Origin: an uncultured Hyphomicrobiales bacterium
GTDB lineage: Bacteria; Pseudomonadota; Alphaproteobacteria; Rhizobiales; Rhizobiaceae
DNA: 64,000 bases
Direction: 5' to 3'
Assembly: GCA_943908365.1 (NCBI GenBank)
Contig: CALTTH010000014.1
Span: forward strand, 7,793 to 71,792
Shown: positions 9,544 through 18,671 of the stretch, piece by piece
How positions within the stretch are numbered: the stretch's first letter is position 1
How the letters are laid out: each line of letters begins with the position of its first letter
Made by a program: the position numbers and the translations under genes
The notes under the pieces: model-generated
What the model was told of the DNA's origin: nothing
Databases searched by the model: none
Seen by the model: only the letters and a program-made list of their open reading frames with translations

Positions 9544-10670
9544 TGGTGCTCGACGACGTACAGGAACAGATCCGCGAGACGGCGCGCGAGTTTTCCGTCA
9601 ATCGACTGGCCGCCGGCGCTGCCGCGCGGGATCGCGATCATACTTTCCCCCGGCAAGAGCTGACGGAGATGGGAGAACTTGGATTTCTCGGCATGCTCGT
9701 GACGGAAGATTATGGCGGCTCGCAAACCGGCACGGTCGCCTATGCGCTGGCATTGGAAGAAATCGCCGCGGCAGATGGAGCATGCTCGACGATCGTATCT
9801 GTTCACTCCTCCGTCGGCTGCGTGCCGATCTTGCGTTTTGGCACTGAGGAGCAGAAGTCTCGCTTTCTTCCGAAAATGGCATCCGGCACGTGGATCGGCG
9901 GCTTCGCCCTGACGGAAGCGCATGCCGGATCAGATGCATCCGCGTTGCGCAGCCGCGCGCGGCTTGATGGCGATCATTACGTTATCGACGGTTCGAAACA
10001 ATTCATCACCTCCGGCAAAAACGGCAATGTCATCATCGTGTTTGCGGTCACCGATCCGGAGGCTGGCAAGAAGGGCATATCTGCCTTCATCGTGCCAACC
10101 GACACACCGGGCTACAATGTCGTTTCCGTCGAGCACAAGATGGGCCTCCATGGTTCCGATACTTGCGCGCTGGCATTCGACGGAATGCGTGTCCCCGTCG
10201 AAAACCGGCTGGGTGGCGAGGGCGATGGCTATCGGATTGCGCTCGCCAATCTCGAGGGTGGGCGCATTGGGATTGCGGCCCAGGCGGTGGGCATGGCGCG
10301 TGCGGCGTTTGAAGCCGCGACGGCCTATGCCAAGGAGCGCCAGAGTTTTGGCAAACCAATCATCGAGCATCAGGCTGTGGGCTTCAGCCTGGCGGACATG
10401 GCAACGCAGATCGAGGCGGCGCGCCAGCTCGTGCTGCACGCGGCCAGCCTGCGGGACGCCGGACGGCCATGCCTGACGGAAGCCTCCATGGCCAAGTTGT
10501 TTGCTTCGGAAATGGCAGAGAAAGTCTGTTCCGCCGCAATTCAGGTGCATGGCGGTTATGGCTATCTTGCAGACTATCCTGTCGAGAGGATTTACCGAGA
10601 TGTGCGTATTTGCCAGATTTACGAAGGCACCAGCGAGGTGCAGCGCCTGGTCATCGCAAGACAGCTCTAG
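9543..10670 (+). CDS. Acyl-CoA dehydrogenase (probable isobutyryl- or 2-methylbutyryl-CoA dehydrogenase)
   Basis: FAD-dependent alpha,beta-desaturase of acyl-CoAs. 375 residues, the standard length. The flavin/substrate loop FALTEAHAGSDASALRSRA is at about 120-140, QAVGFSLADMATQIEAARQL in the C-terminal helical domain, and IHGGYGY-like VHGGYGYLADYPVERIYRD precedes the C-terminal catalytic Glu in QIYEGTSEVQR. The start overlaps the thiolase stop by one base (TGATG), so it is translationally coupled to a frameshifted gene, which could reduce its expression. The neighbouring hydratase, HIBYL-CoA hydrolase and MmsB point to valine-derived isobutyryl-CoA as substrate (inference). Confidence 0.9.
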   Translation: MVLDDVQEQIRETAREFSVNRLAAGAAARDRDHTFPRQELTEMGELGFLGMLVTEDYGGSQTGTVAYALALEEIAAADGACSTIVSVHSSVGCVPILRFGTEEQKSRFLPKMASGTWIGGFALTEAHAGSDASALRSRARLDGDHYVIDGSKQFITSGKNGNVIIVFAVTDPEAGKKGISAFIVPTDTPGYNVVSVEHKMGLHGSDTCALAFDGMRVPVENRLGGEGDGYRIALANLEGGRIGIAAQAVGMARAAFEAATAYAKERQSFGKPIIEHQAVGFSLADMATQIEAARQLVLHAASLRDAGRPCLTEASMAKLFASEMAEKVCSAAIQVHGGYGYLADYPVERIYRDVRICQIYEGTSEVQRLVIARQL

Positions 10671-10712
10671 AGCCTCTGAGATCGGTCCGCCTGCATGAAA
10701 AGGGAGAGCGCT

Positions 10713-11486
10713 ATGTCAGAATGTATCGAGATCAGCCGGGAGGGCCGTGTTGCTCTGATGAGGCTCAATCGTCCGGCGCAGCTCAACGCGTTGAATTCGC
10801 AGCTTGCACGCGACATGGTTTGCGCAGTGGAAGAACTCGAATCCGACAAGGGCGTCGGGGCAATGGTCGTCACCGGCTCGGACAGAGCGTTCGCGGCGGG
10901 AGCAGACATCGCAGAAATGGCGGACAAGAGCGCACAGCAGATGATCGAGGAGGATTTCTTTGCGATCTGGGATCGCTTCGCGCGTAGTCGGTTGCCGAAG
11001 ATTGCCGCCGTAAACGGTTATGCGTTGGGTGGCGGATGTGAGTTGATGATGATGTGCGATTTTGCCATCGCGGGCGAAAGCGCGAAGTTCGGTCAACCCG
11101 AAATCAAGCTCGGCGTCATTGCAGGCATGGGTGGAACGCAGCGCATGACGAAGCAGATCGGCCGGGCGTTGTCGATGGATCTGCATTTGACCGGACGCAT
11201 GATGGGAGCGGACGAGGCCCTGCGTGCTGGTCTCATTGCGCGCGTCGTCCCCGACGCCGATGTGGTGCCGACTGCCATGGCTGCTGCCGCTCAGATAGCG
11301 GACTATTCGCGTTCTGCGGTGCGTCTTGTAAGAGCGACCGTGATGAAGGCCGAAGAGCTATCGCTGCATGAGGGCATTCTTTACGAGCGCGCCATGTTTC
11401 ATCGCCTGTTCGGTACGCCTGATCAGCGCGAAGGCATGGCCGCATTCATCGAGAAGCGCAAACCCAATTTTCAAAGGGAGCAGTAG
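10713..11486 (+). CDS. Enoyl-CoA hydratase (probable methacrylyl-CoA hydratase)
   Basis: Crotonase-fold hydratase, 257 residues from the ATG at 10713. I prefer this start because AGGGAGA lies 6-12 bases upstream; an in-frame ATG at 10695 precedes that ribosome site. The oxyanion-hole segment AFAAGADIAEMADK is at about 62-75, and the catalytic region includes GGGCELMMMCDFAIAGE and GQPEIKLGVIAGMGGTQRM, with both catalytic glutamates in place. It resembles broad-range EchA-type hydratases. Adjacent to 3-hydroxyisobutyryl-CoA hydrolase, it probably hydrates methacrylyl-CoA and tiglyl-CoA. The stop is followed one base later by the next gene's start codon region. Confidence 0.9.
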   Translation: MSECIEISREGRVALMRLNRPAQLNALNSQLARDMVCAVEELESDKGVGAMVVTGSDRAFAAGADIAEMADKSAQQMIEEDFFAIWDRFARSRLPKIAAVNGYALGGGCELMMMCDFAIAGESAKFGQPEIKLGVIAGMGGTQRMTKQIGRALSMDLHLTGRMMGADEALRAGLIARVVPDADVVPTAMAAAAQIADYSRSAVRLVRATVMKAEELSLHEGILYERAMFHRLFGTPDQREGMAAFIEKRKPNFQREQ

Positions 11487-11487
11487 C

Positions 11488-12564
11488 ATGTCCGGAGAGA
11501 CCCCAACGGGCATTACATCCAATGAGACGGTTGTCGTCAGTCTGGACGGCGCGTTGGGACGCATCCATCTCAACCGACCCGAAGCGCTCAACAGCCTTAA
11601 TCTCGATATGGTCCGTAAGATCTCAGACGCGATTGACGCGCTGGAGAGCAAGCCCGGGGTTCGCGCGATCGCCCTGACTGGGGAGGGACGGGCCTTGTGC
11701 GCAGGCGGCGACATCAAGATGATTTGGCAAGTGGGTCGAACCGTGCCGCAAGAGGCTCTCGCGTTCTGGGCAGAGGAGTATCGCCTGAACGCCAGGATCA
11801 GCCACCTGCGCAAGCCCTGGCTGGCTGTCATGGACGGCATCTGCATGGGCGGTGGCGTTGGCTTGTCGGTTCATGGCAGCCATCGTATCGTCACGGAGAA
11901 AACGCGCTTTGCGATGCCGGAAACCGGTATCGGCTATTTCCCCGATGTGGGCGGCACCTGGGCACTGTCGCGCGCGCCGCAATACCTCGGCTTCTGGATC
12001 GGTCTTACCGGCGCGACGATCGGTGCCGCAGATACGATTGCTGCCGGTCTTGCCGACGCCATGGTCCCGTCCGAAGCTCTCCCGACCCTTTTGGCTGATG
12101 TCGCATCGGGACAGACGGTGGAAAGCGCGATCAAGGCGCATGCCGGCGATCCCGGTGTTTCGATGCTGAAAGATAATGCTGTTCTGATCGACAGCGTGTT
12201 TGCTTCGGGCGACATGGAGGAAATTTTTGCCGCTCTGCAGGCGAACGGGTCAGACTTCGCGAAAAGCACCCTGGCACTGCTCGAGGCGAAATCACCTACA
12301 AGCCTGGTCTTGACCTTGCATTTGCTGCGCGCAGCGCAGAGTTCAGCCTCACTCGAAACCTGCCTCGACCGGGAATACGCCGCCGACGCGTTGATCCTCA
12401 ATGGCCATGATTTCTACGAGGGCGTGCGAGCCGCCGTCATCGACAAGGATCGCAATCCCATCTGGTCGCCCGCACGACTGGAAGAGGTCGATCAAGAGGG
12501 GCTCGTTTCCGCCATCAAGCCGCTCCCTTCGCTGTTTTCAACAGCAACTGCGGACGATCTTTGA
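11488..12564 (+). CDS. 3-hydroxyisobutyryl-CoA hydrolase
   Basis: Crotonase-family thioesterase of valine degradation that releases 3-hydroxyisobutyrate. 358 residues from the ATG at 11488 with AAAGGGAG 8-15 bases upstream; a longer in-frame extension would run into the preceding gene. HIBCH hallmarks are ALCAGGDIKMIW (about 68-80), GICMGGGVGLSVHGSHRIVTE and MPETGIGYFPDVGGTW (catalytic Glu and Asp). The C-terminal extension typical of HIBCH (LDREYAADALILNGHDFYEGVRA) separates it from simple hydratases. It passes product to MmsB encoded 16 bases downstream. Confidence 0.92.
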   Translation: MSGETPTGITSNETVVVSLDGALGRIHLNRPEALNSLNLDMVRKISDAIDALESKPGVRAIALTGEGRALCAGGDIKMIWQVGRTVPQEALAFWAEEYRLNARISHLRKPWLAVMDGICMGGGVGLSVHGSHRIVTEKTRFAMPETGIGYFPDVGGTWALSRAPQYLGFWIGLTGATIGAADTIAAGLADAMVPSEALPTLLADVASGQTVESAIKAHAGDPGVSMLKDNAVLIDSVFASGDMEEIFAALQANGSDFAKSTLALLEAKSPTSLVLTLHLLRAAQSSASLETCLDREYAADALILNGHDFYEGVRAAVIDKDRNPIWSPARLEEVDQEGLVSAIKPLPSLFSTATADDL

Positions 12565-12580
12565 GGCAAGGAGAATAGAT

Positions 12581-13483
12581 ATGGTCCAGTCGATCGCCTT
12601 TATCGGTCTCGGCAACATGGGTGCGCCGATGGCCGGAAATCTGGTCAAGGCGGGTTACACCGTCACCGGTTTTGATGTCGCTGAGGCTGCGCGCAAAAAC
12701 GCAACGGAGCGAGGCGTCCGGGTGGTTGAAACCATCGGTGGGGCGGTCGGCGGAGCGGATGCCGTCATCACCATGCTTCCGAATGGCGAACTGGTGCTGG
12801 ATGTCTGGAGGCAACTTGTCGGCATTCTCTTACCCGGAACGCTCGTCATCGACAGTTCGACAATCGATGTGGAAGGCGCTCGGGCCGCGCATGGATTGTT
12901 GCCCGAATGCCTGACGATCGACGCGCCGGTTTCTGGGGGAACGGGCGGTGCCGAAGCCGGAACGCTGAGTTTCATGCTGGGTGGAGACGCCGCTGCAATC
13001 GAGGCCGCGCGTCCGGTTCTGGAACCGATGGCTGGACGCATCATCCCTTGTGGCGCTGCAGGTGCGGGCCAGGCGGCAAAGCTCTGCAACAACATGCTGC
13101 TTGGCATTTCGATGATTGGCGCGGCTGAAGCCTTCGTGCTTGGAGAGAAACTCGGTTTGCAGCATCAGGCACTCTTTGATGTGATATCCACCTCATCCGG
13201 TCAATGCTGGTCGGTCAACACCTACTGCCCGGTGCCGGGTCCCGTTCCGACCTCGCCGGCGAACCGTGATTATGCCCCCGGATTTGCAAGCGCGTTGATG
13301 CTCAAGGACCTGCGTCTGGCAAACCAGGCCGCAACGGACTCCATGGCGATGACTCCACTCGGTGCGCATGCCCTGAAACTCTATGAGGCTTTCGTTGCGT
13401 CAGGTCACGCCCACGAGGATTTCTCGGCGATTATTGCGCTTCTGAGAGCCGCAAGGTCAGTCGATGATGGCGAGATCGGCTGA
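12581..13483 (+). CDS. mmsB: 3-hydroxyisobutyrate dehydrogenase
   Basis: NAD-dependent oxidation of 3-hydroxyisobutyrate to methylmalonate semialdehyde. 300 residues starting at the ATG at 12581, preceded by AAGGAGAA. The N-terminal Rossmann fold carries FIGLGNMGAPMAGNL (about 6-20), the substrate-binding signature is DAPVSGGTGGAEAGTLSFM (about 118-136), and the catalytic lysine lies in GAGQAAKLCNN. The C-terminal all-alpha domain holds YAPGFASALMLKDLRLA. Last gene of the operon. The next enzyme, methylmalonate-semialdehyde dehydrogenase (mmsA), is not in this window. It converges on betC with a 51-bp gap that contains only a weak ACGCC/GGCGT hairpin. Confidence 0.94.
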   Translation: MVQSIAFIGLGNMGAPMAGNLVKAGYTVTGFDVAEAARKNATERGVRVVETIGGAVGGADAVITMLPNGELVLDVWRQLVGILLPGTLVIDSSTIDVEGARAAHGLLPECLTIDAPVSGGTGGAEAGTLSFMLGGDAAAIEAARPVLEPMAGRIIPCGAAGAGQAAKLCNNMLLGISMIGAAEAFVLGEKLGLQHQALFDVISTSSGQCWSVNTYCPVPGPVPTSPANRDYAPGFASALMLKDLRLANQAATDSMAMTPLGAHALKLYEAFVASGHAHEDFSAIIALLRAARSVDDGEIG

Positions 13484-13534
13484 TAACAGCAAGCTTGCCG
13501 GCTCTTCGGGGTAAGATTGACGCCTGGGCGTTTC

Positions 13535-15049
13535 TCACTCTCCGCGTGGATAGCGCTGGCTTTCCTCAAGCACGTTAAGATCCATGTGATTGCGCATGTA
13601 TCGCTCCGAGGCTTTTTGCAGCGGCTGGTAGTCCCAAGGATAATAGGCGCCGTTGCGCAGCGCCTTGTAGACCACCCAGCGCCGTGCCTGACTTTCACGA
13701 ACTGCCTCGTCAAAGGCGGGCAGTTCCCAGCGTCGGTCGATCTCTGCAGACAGTGCCGAAAGCACCCCACTAAAGGCGGGGTCGTCGGCAAGGTTGGTGC
13801 GCTCGTCGGGGTCTGTCTCCAGATCGTAAAGCAATGGCGGATCGGCGTCGCAGACCGAAAGCTTGTAGCGCCCGTCACGAAGCGCGACGAGTGGCGCAAT
13901 CGAGCCTTCGGCCGCATATTCCATCGGTACGGGACCACGTGTGCCGCCCCCTGCGGCCAGGGTTGCCAGGTCCTCGCCATCCGTCCAGCGCTTCAAAGAG
14001 GTGATGTCGAGCCCGGCCAATCCGCACAGCGTCGGTGTCACATCGAGGGTCGACACAGGTGCGTCGATCCTTGCAGGTATCCAACCCGGCGATGCGATCA
14101 TCAATGGTACGCGCGCGGAGCCTTCGAAGAAGCACATCTTGAACCACAGTCCGCGATCGCCGAGCATATCGCCATGGTCGGACAAAAAGAGGATGATAGT
14201 ATCCTCCTCCATCCGGGTGGCTTTCAGGACTTCGAGGATCTCGCCGACCTTCTCGTCGATGTAGGAGATGTTGGCGAAGTAGCCGCGTCTTGCACGCCTG
14301 ATCTGATCAGGCGTGATGTCGAACGCCTTGTGATCGCATGCTTCCAACAGGCGTTTCGAATGCGGGTCCTGATCCTCGAAGGCGATCGCTTCCGACTGCG
14401 GGTCGAGTGCCGCACACTTCTCGTAGAGATCCCAAAACTTCCTCCGGGCAACATAAGGATCGTGCGGATGGGTGAAGCTGACCGTCAGGCACCAGGGCCG
14501 TTTATCGAGGCGGCGCGACAGATCATAGAGTTTGCGTGTGGCGTTATAGGCAACCTCGTCGTCATACTCCATCTGATTGGTGATCTCGGCAACACCCGCG
14601 CCGGTGACGGAACCAAGATTGTGGTACCACCAGTCGATACGTTCGCCTGGCTTGGTATAATCGGGGGTCCAGCCGAAATCCGCCGGGTAGATATCGGTCG
14701 TCAGGCGTTCCTCGAAGCCGTGCAGTTGGTCGGGTCCGACGAAGTGCATTTTTCCTGAAAGGCCCGTGTAATAGCCTGCCGCCCGCAGATGATGGGCATA
14801 GGTCGGTATGTCGGATGCGAATTCGGCAGCGTTGTCATAGACCCTTGTTCGGCTGGGCAATTGACCGGACATGAAGGAGGCACGGGCCGGCGCGCAAAGC
14901 GGACTTGCCGTATAGGTATTGGAAAAGCGGACGGACCGCTCTGCCAACGCTTTCAGATGGGGCGCGTGCAGGAAATCCGCAGGTCCGTCCGGGAAAAACG
15001 TCCCGTTGAACTGGTCGGCCATCAGGATGAGGATATTGGGACGGGCCAT
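13535..15049 (-). CDS. betC: Choline-sulfatase
   Basis: Hydrolyses choline-O-sulfate to choline and sulfate. 504 residues from ATG 15049 (MARPNILILMADQF); an upstream in-frame ATG at 15112 would overlap choX and looks artefactual. Type I sulfatase: the metal Asp lies in the MADQF segment, and the formylglycine motif CAPAR is at Cys52-Arg56 inside ASPLCAPARASFMSGQ. HGDMLGDRGLWFKMCFFEG is a conserved sulfatase block. The C-terminus (RRWVVYKALRNGAYYPWDYQ) matches the choline-sulfatase tail. It sits 16 bp after choX on the same strand, with a LysR regulator divergent from choX: the usual choline-sulfate utilisation locus. Confidence 0.93.
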   Translation of the reverse strand: MARPNILILMADQFNGTFFPDGPADFLHAPHLKALAERSVRFSNTYTASPLCAPARASFMSGQLPSRTRVYDNAAEFASDIPTYAHHLRAAGYYTGLSGKMHFVGPDQLHGFEERLTTDIYPADFGWTPDYTKPGERIDWWYHNLGSVTGAGVAEITNQMEYDDEVAYNATRKLYDLSRRLDKRPWCLTVSFTHPHDPYVARRKFWDLYEKCAALDPQSEAIAFEDQDPHSKRLLEACDHKAFDITPDQIRRARRGYFANISYIDEKVGEILEVLKATRMEEDTIILFLSDHGDMLGDRGLWFKMCFFEGSARVPLMIASPGWIPARIDAPVSTLDVTPTLCGLAGLDITSLKRWTDGEDLATLAAGGGTRGPVPMEYAAEGSIAPLVALRDGRYKLSVCDADPPLLYDLETDPDERTNLADDPAFSGVLSALSAEIDRRWELPAFDEAVRESQARRWVVYKALRNGAYYPWDYQPLQKASERYMRNHMDLNVLEESQRYPRGE

Positions 15050-15065
15050 GTCGGTATTTCCGGCG

Positions 15066-16019
15066 TCAGAGCCCAGGCTTTGCCTTGACCGCGGCATCGC
15101 CCGGCTTGCCATCCAATGTCGTCACCCCTTGCAGCCAGTCGTCAATTGATTTCGGGTTTGCCTTCAACCAAGCCGTGGCCGCCGCTTTGGAGTCCTCGCC
15201 ACCGAGAATTAAGCCCATCAGGCTGTTTTCCATGTCGATGTTGAACGTCAAGTTTTTGAACAGCTTCGCTGCATTCGGGCACTGCTGAGGCCAGCCGGTG
15301 CGCGCCAGCGTGTAGACTTCCGCGCCGCCGAAATTCGGACCAAAATAGGCGTCGCCGCCGGAAAGATAGGTGATGTCGATCTTCTTGTTCATCGGATGCG
15401 GAGCCCAGGCGAGGAAGACAACGGCTTTCTTGTCGCGACCTGCTCGCTCCACCTGCGCCAGCATGGCCTGCTCGCCGGATTCCACCAATTGCCAGCCTTT
15501 GAGACCGAAATCGTTGGCATCGATGATTTTCTGAATGTTCTGGTTCGCAGGCGCGCCCGGCTCGATGCCGTAGATCTTGCTTTCGAACTCGTCCGCATGC
15601 TTGGAGAGATCGGCGAAATCCTTCACGCCCTTCTCCGCCACATAGGCTGGCACCGCCAGCGTGAACTTGGCGCCTTCAAGATTTTTCGTTATCACTTCGG
15701 CTGCCTTGGCGGCCTTCAGGTCATCGACGAAGGATTTCTGCGCTGGCATCCAGTTGCCAAGGAAGACGTCGATCTCGCCATTTTTCATCGCCTGATAGCC
15801 GATCGGAACCGACAGGGTTTTCACGTCCGCCTCATAGCCCAGCGCATCGAGCAGAACGGACGCGACACCATTCGTCGCGGTGATGTCAGTCCAACCCGGA
15901 TCACTCAGGCGGACCATCTTGCAGGACGCATCGTCGGCGGCTTGAAGTGGAGTTGAGAAGGCTGCCACCGATAAAAACAGACCAGCGGCTAGGCGATGCA
16001 GGCGATAATCGATTTTCAT
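15066..16019 (-). CDS. choX: Choline-type ABC transporter periplasmic binding protein (ChoX family)
   Basis: Periplasmic quaternary-amine binding protein, 317 residues, with a signal peptide (AAGLFLSVAAFSTPLQA, about 11-27). Counting from Met1, Trp43, Asp45, Trp90 and Trp205 fall on the choline-binding positions I recall for Sinorhizobium meliloti ChoX. Position 119 is Phe instead of Tyr, and position 156 is Ala instead of Asn. The aromatic box is therefore largely kept while a hydroxyl-contact residue is lost. No permease or ATPase gene is adjacent, so it must share a ChoWV-type membrane complex encoded elsewhere. Transcribed with betC, it may prefer choline-O-sulfate (inference). The start at 16019 is followed immediately by a lysine-containing leader, as expected. 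Confidence 0.88.
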   Translation of the reverse strand: MKIDYRLHRLAAGLFLSVAAFSTPLQAADDASCKMVRLSDPGWTDITATNGVASVLLDALGYEADVKTLSVPIGYQAMKNGEIDVFLGNWMPAQKSFVDDLKAAKAAEVITKNLEGAKFTLAVPAYVAEKGVKDFADLSKHADEFESKIYGIEPGAPANQNIQKIIDANDFGLKGWQLVESGEQAMLAQVERAGRDKKAVVFLAWAPHPMNKKIDITYLSGGDAYFGPNFGGAEVYTLARTGWPQQCPNAAKLFKNLTFNIDMENSLMGLILGGEDSKAAATAWLKANPKSIDDWLQGVTTLDGKPGDAAVKAKPGL

Positions 16020-16112
16020 TGTGGTTCCCCTTTATTAGTTTCGCTTATTGAACGCAGCATTGTTTTTGCCTGTAAACCAGGTATTTTTCGATAGTTGGCA
16101 TAAGGAGTTTTA

Positions 16113-17006
16113 ATGGCAGAGCGACCGCTTGATCTTAGCTGGATGCGCATCTTCACCGAGGTGGCTCGTCGCGGCAGTCTGACGGCAGCGGCTGCATCGC
16201 TCAAGCTGACCCAGCCGGCTGTCAGCTACCAGATACGCAGGCTTGAGGATGAGCTTGGCGTTGCCCTGATCCGCCGCAAACATCGTGGGATAGAACTCAC
16301 GGCAGAAGGGCAGCGGCTTTTCGAGGTTGTATCGCGCAGTGTCGACGCCATCGACCTTGTGGCACAACAGCTTCGCAAAACTGACGAGCGCCAGACGATC
16401 CGCCTGCACACGGACTATGCGTTTTCGTCACTGTGGTTGATCCCGCGCATGCACGGCTTTCGTCTCCTCAATCCCGATATCAATATACAGATCGTCGCAA
16501 CACAGGACCCGCTGGGGCAGGGTAAGCACGACAGCGACGTGATGATCATCTTCGGGACAAAGCAGGATGCGGCCGAAGGAGCGGTCCTGCTGCTTTCTGA
16601 AAAGGTCACTCCGGTGTGTGCACCCTCCATGCTGGTAGGATCGGCTCCTGCAGGCATCGAAGAGTTCTCCAAACGTAAGCTCATTCATCTCGAAAACAAT
16701 TCTCAAACGCATTGGTACGATTGGGACGACTACCTGACCCAATTCGGCGTGGAACGGGCACCCGAACACGGCGGCGGCGACATCAGCTTCAATAACTACG
16801 CGATGGTCGTGCAGGCAAGCATCTGCGAACAGGGTTTCGCGCTCGGCTGGGCGGGATTGATCGATCCTTTGCTAGAGGCGGGTGTACTGATAACCGCGGG
16901 TCCGAGCCTCGCTGCGCCGGATCGCGGCTATTGGTTGATGCGACCCAGGAGCAAAGACGTGGCGGTGGGTAAGCTAATCGGGTGGCTTATAGGCGAGCGG
17001 CACTGA
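16113..17006 (+). CDS. LysR-family regulator of choline-sulfate utilisation
   Basis: 297-residue LysR-type regulator. The N-terminal winged HTH (about 5-64) reads WMRIFTEVARRGSLTAAAAS then LTQPAVSYQIRRLEDELG. The effector-binding domain starts near 95 (TDYAFSSLWLIPRMHGFR). It matches the regulator family found next to betC/choX in rhizobia and pseudomonads (choline sulfate-utilisation transcription factor). It is divergent from choX with 93 bp between starts, where a LysR T-N11-A site would be expected; I could not single one out with confidence. It probably activates choX-betC in response to choline sulfate or choline (inference). The start has AAGGAG 7-12 bases upstream. Confidence 0.87.
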   Translation: MAERPLDLSWMRIFTEVARRGSLTAAAASLKLTQPAVSYQIRRLEDELGVALIRRKHRGIELTAEGQRLFEVVSRSVDAIDLVAQQLRKTDERQTIRLHTDYAFSSLWLIPRMHGFRLLNPDINIQIVATQDPLGQGKHDSDVMIIFGTKQDAAEGAVLLLSEKVTPVCAPSMLVGSAPAGIEEFSKRKLIHLENNSQTHWYDWDDYLTQFGVERAPEHGGGDISFNNYAMVVQASICEQGFALGWAGLIDPLLEAGVLITAGPSLAAPDRGYWLMRPRSKDVAVGKLIGWLIGERH

Positions 17007-17036
17007 AATCTTTGATGAAGCTTGTAGAAGAATGGC

Positions 17037-18644
17037 TCAATGCATTCCGCCACCACCCGCTTTCGGATTGACGTTGCGCAGGATCAATGCCAGCGGAACC
17101 GCGAGGATGGAAATGACCGCCAGGACGAAAAACACATCGATATAGGCAAGGAAGCTGGCCTGTACTCCGACCTGCTGACCGAGGAGCGCCATGGCCTGGT
17201 TTTGCGCGTCCGTTACAGAGGAGCCGCGCTCTGCGAAGAAGCCCTGCAGGTTCTGCATGGTTTGATGATAGGCCGGATTCGCTGGATTGATGTGTTCGAC
17301 CAACCTGCTCTGGTGCCATTGTTCGCGGTGGGCCAGTACGTTGGAGGCAATTGAGACGCCGATCGAGCCGCCGGTGTTTCGGGCTGCGTTGATGAGGGCG
17401 GACGCCTGGTCGGTCTGGTCGGGTCGCAAACCGTCGTAAGAAGCGGCGGTTATCGGGATGAAGATCAGCGGCAGTCCGAGACCCAGAATGCAACGGGACC
17501 AGACGAAGAAGCTGAAATCCGCATCGGGACTAAGACGGGTTAGATCATACATGGACAGTGCAACCACGGTTGCGCCGACGGCGATCAGATATTTCGGCTG
17601 GATGCGGGACGTCAACTGGCCTGCCATGAACATCATGAACATGGTCACCAGGCCGCCTGGGGAGAGCGCCAGACCCGCCCAGGTGGCGGTGTAGCCATAA
17701 TTTTCCTGCAGCACCTGCGGCACGAACTGGGTGGTGGCGATGAGGATGGCGCCGATTGCCAGCATCACGATCATGCAAGAGCCGAACTGCCGCGTTGCGA
17801 TGAGACGCACATCAAGTACCGGGTTCTTGGCTGACAGCAGCCAGGGAATCGAGGCCGCCAAAGCGGCAAGGCAGATCATGGCTGTGACGATGATAAAGGT
17901 CGAGTCGAACCAATCCTCGATCTGGCCGCGGTCGAGCATGAGTTCCAGCGATCCGAGGAACGTCGCAACCAGCAAGAAACCGATAATATCGAAACGGATG
18001 CCGCGTTGGCGCATCTCTTCGCGCTTTTTCTTCTGCTCCTCGGAATCATTGACCAGGAAATAGACGAGCAGGAAGGCAAAAATGCCGACAGGGCCGTTGA
18101 TCAGGAAACACCAATGCCAAGAGAGATTGTCGGACAGCCAACCGCCAAGTGTCGGGCCGACGACGGGTGCGACCACCACGGCGATACCGAAAATCGCGAA
18201 GGCCTGGCCGCGTTTTGCCGGAGGAAAAGCATCGGTGAGGATCGATTGCGACACCGGCACCATGCCGCCGCCGGCAAAGCCCTGGATCATGCGGAAGACG
18301 AGAAGCGACGGCAGATCCCATGCCAGTCCGCACATGACAGAGGCGACCGTGAACATCGCAAGGCAGACGAGGTAAAATCGCTTGCGACCATAACGCTGGG
18401 CAATGAAGCTCGAAGCGATCAGCGCGATGGCGTTGGAGACGAGATAAGTAGTGACGACCCATGAGGCTTCGTCGGAACTGACTCCCAGCCCGCCGGAAAT
18501 ATAGCGCAGCGCGACATTGGCAATGGTGGTGTCGAGCACCTCCATGAATACGGCGAGCGCTACGACGACCGCCACCAACCACGGATTGGTGCTGCGGCCA
18601 CTCGCCATTGCGCCGGTTCCGCCTGTCGCTGTCGCGGTTGCCAT
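17037..18644 (-). CDS. emrB: DHA2-family MFS multidrug exporter, EmrB type
   Basis: Proton-driven 14-helix drug exporter of the inner membrane. 535 residues with a glycine/threonine-rich cytosolic start, then FMEVLDTTIANVALRYISGG (TM1, motif D1), the RYGRKRFYLV motif A loop (about 83-92), IFGIAVVVAPVVGPTLGGWL (antiporter motif C) and DRGQIEDWF between helices, as in EmrB. It lies 27 bp downstream of the HlyD-type adaptor, forming an EmrAB-like pair that would work with a TolC outer-membrane channel encoded elsewhere. Substrates are unknown. It converges with the LysR gene, 30 bp apart. The symbol is a family-level assignment. Confidence 0.88.
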   Translation of the reverse strand: MATATATGGTGAMASGRSTNPWLVAVVVALAVFMEVLDTTIANVALRYISGGLGVSSDEASWVVTTYLVSNAIALIASSFIAQRYGRKRFYLVCLAMFTVASVMCGLAWDLPSLLVFRMIQGFAGGGMVPVSQSILTDAFPPAKRGQAFAIFGIAVVVAPVVGPTLGGWLSDNLSWHWCFLINGPVGIFAFLLVYFLVNDSEEQKKKREEMRQRGIRFDIIGFLLVATFLGSLELMLDRGQIEDWFDSTFIIVTAMICLAALAASIPWLLSAKNPVLDVRLIATRQFGSCMIVMLAIGAILIATTQFVPQVLQENYGYTATWAGLALSPGGLVTMFMMFMAGQLTSRIQPKYLIAVGATVVALSMYDLTRLSPDADFSFFVWSRCILGLGLPLIFIPITAASYDGLRPDQTDQASALINAARNTGGSIGVSIASNVLAHREQWHQSRLVEHINPANPAYHQTMQNLQGFFAERGSSVTDAQNQAMALLGQQVGVQASFLAYIDVFFVLAVISILAVPLALILRNVNPKAGGGGMH

Positions 18645-18671
18645 ATCCGGTCCTCGATCCTGATGTCTGGA

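Noticed and set aside
13484..13534. ACGCC/GGCGT hairpin between mmsB and betC as a terminator
   Set aside because: Only a 5-bp stem with a 2-base loop and a poor T tract.
13517..14758. 413-residue plus-strand frame opposite betC
   Set aside because: Antisense shadow of a GC-rich gene; the sulfatase on the other strand has all catalytic motifs.
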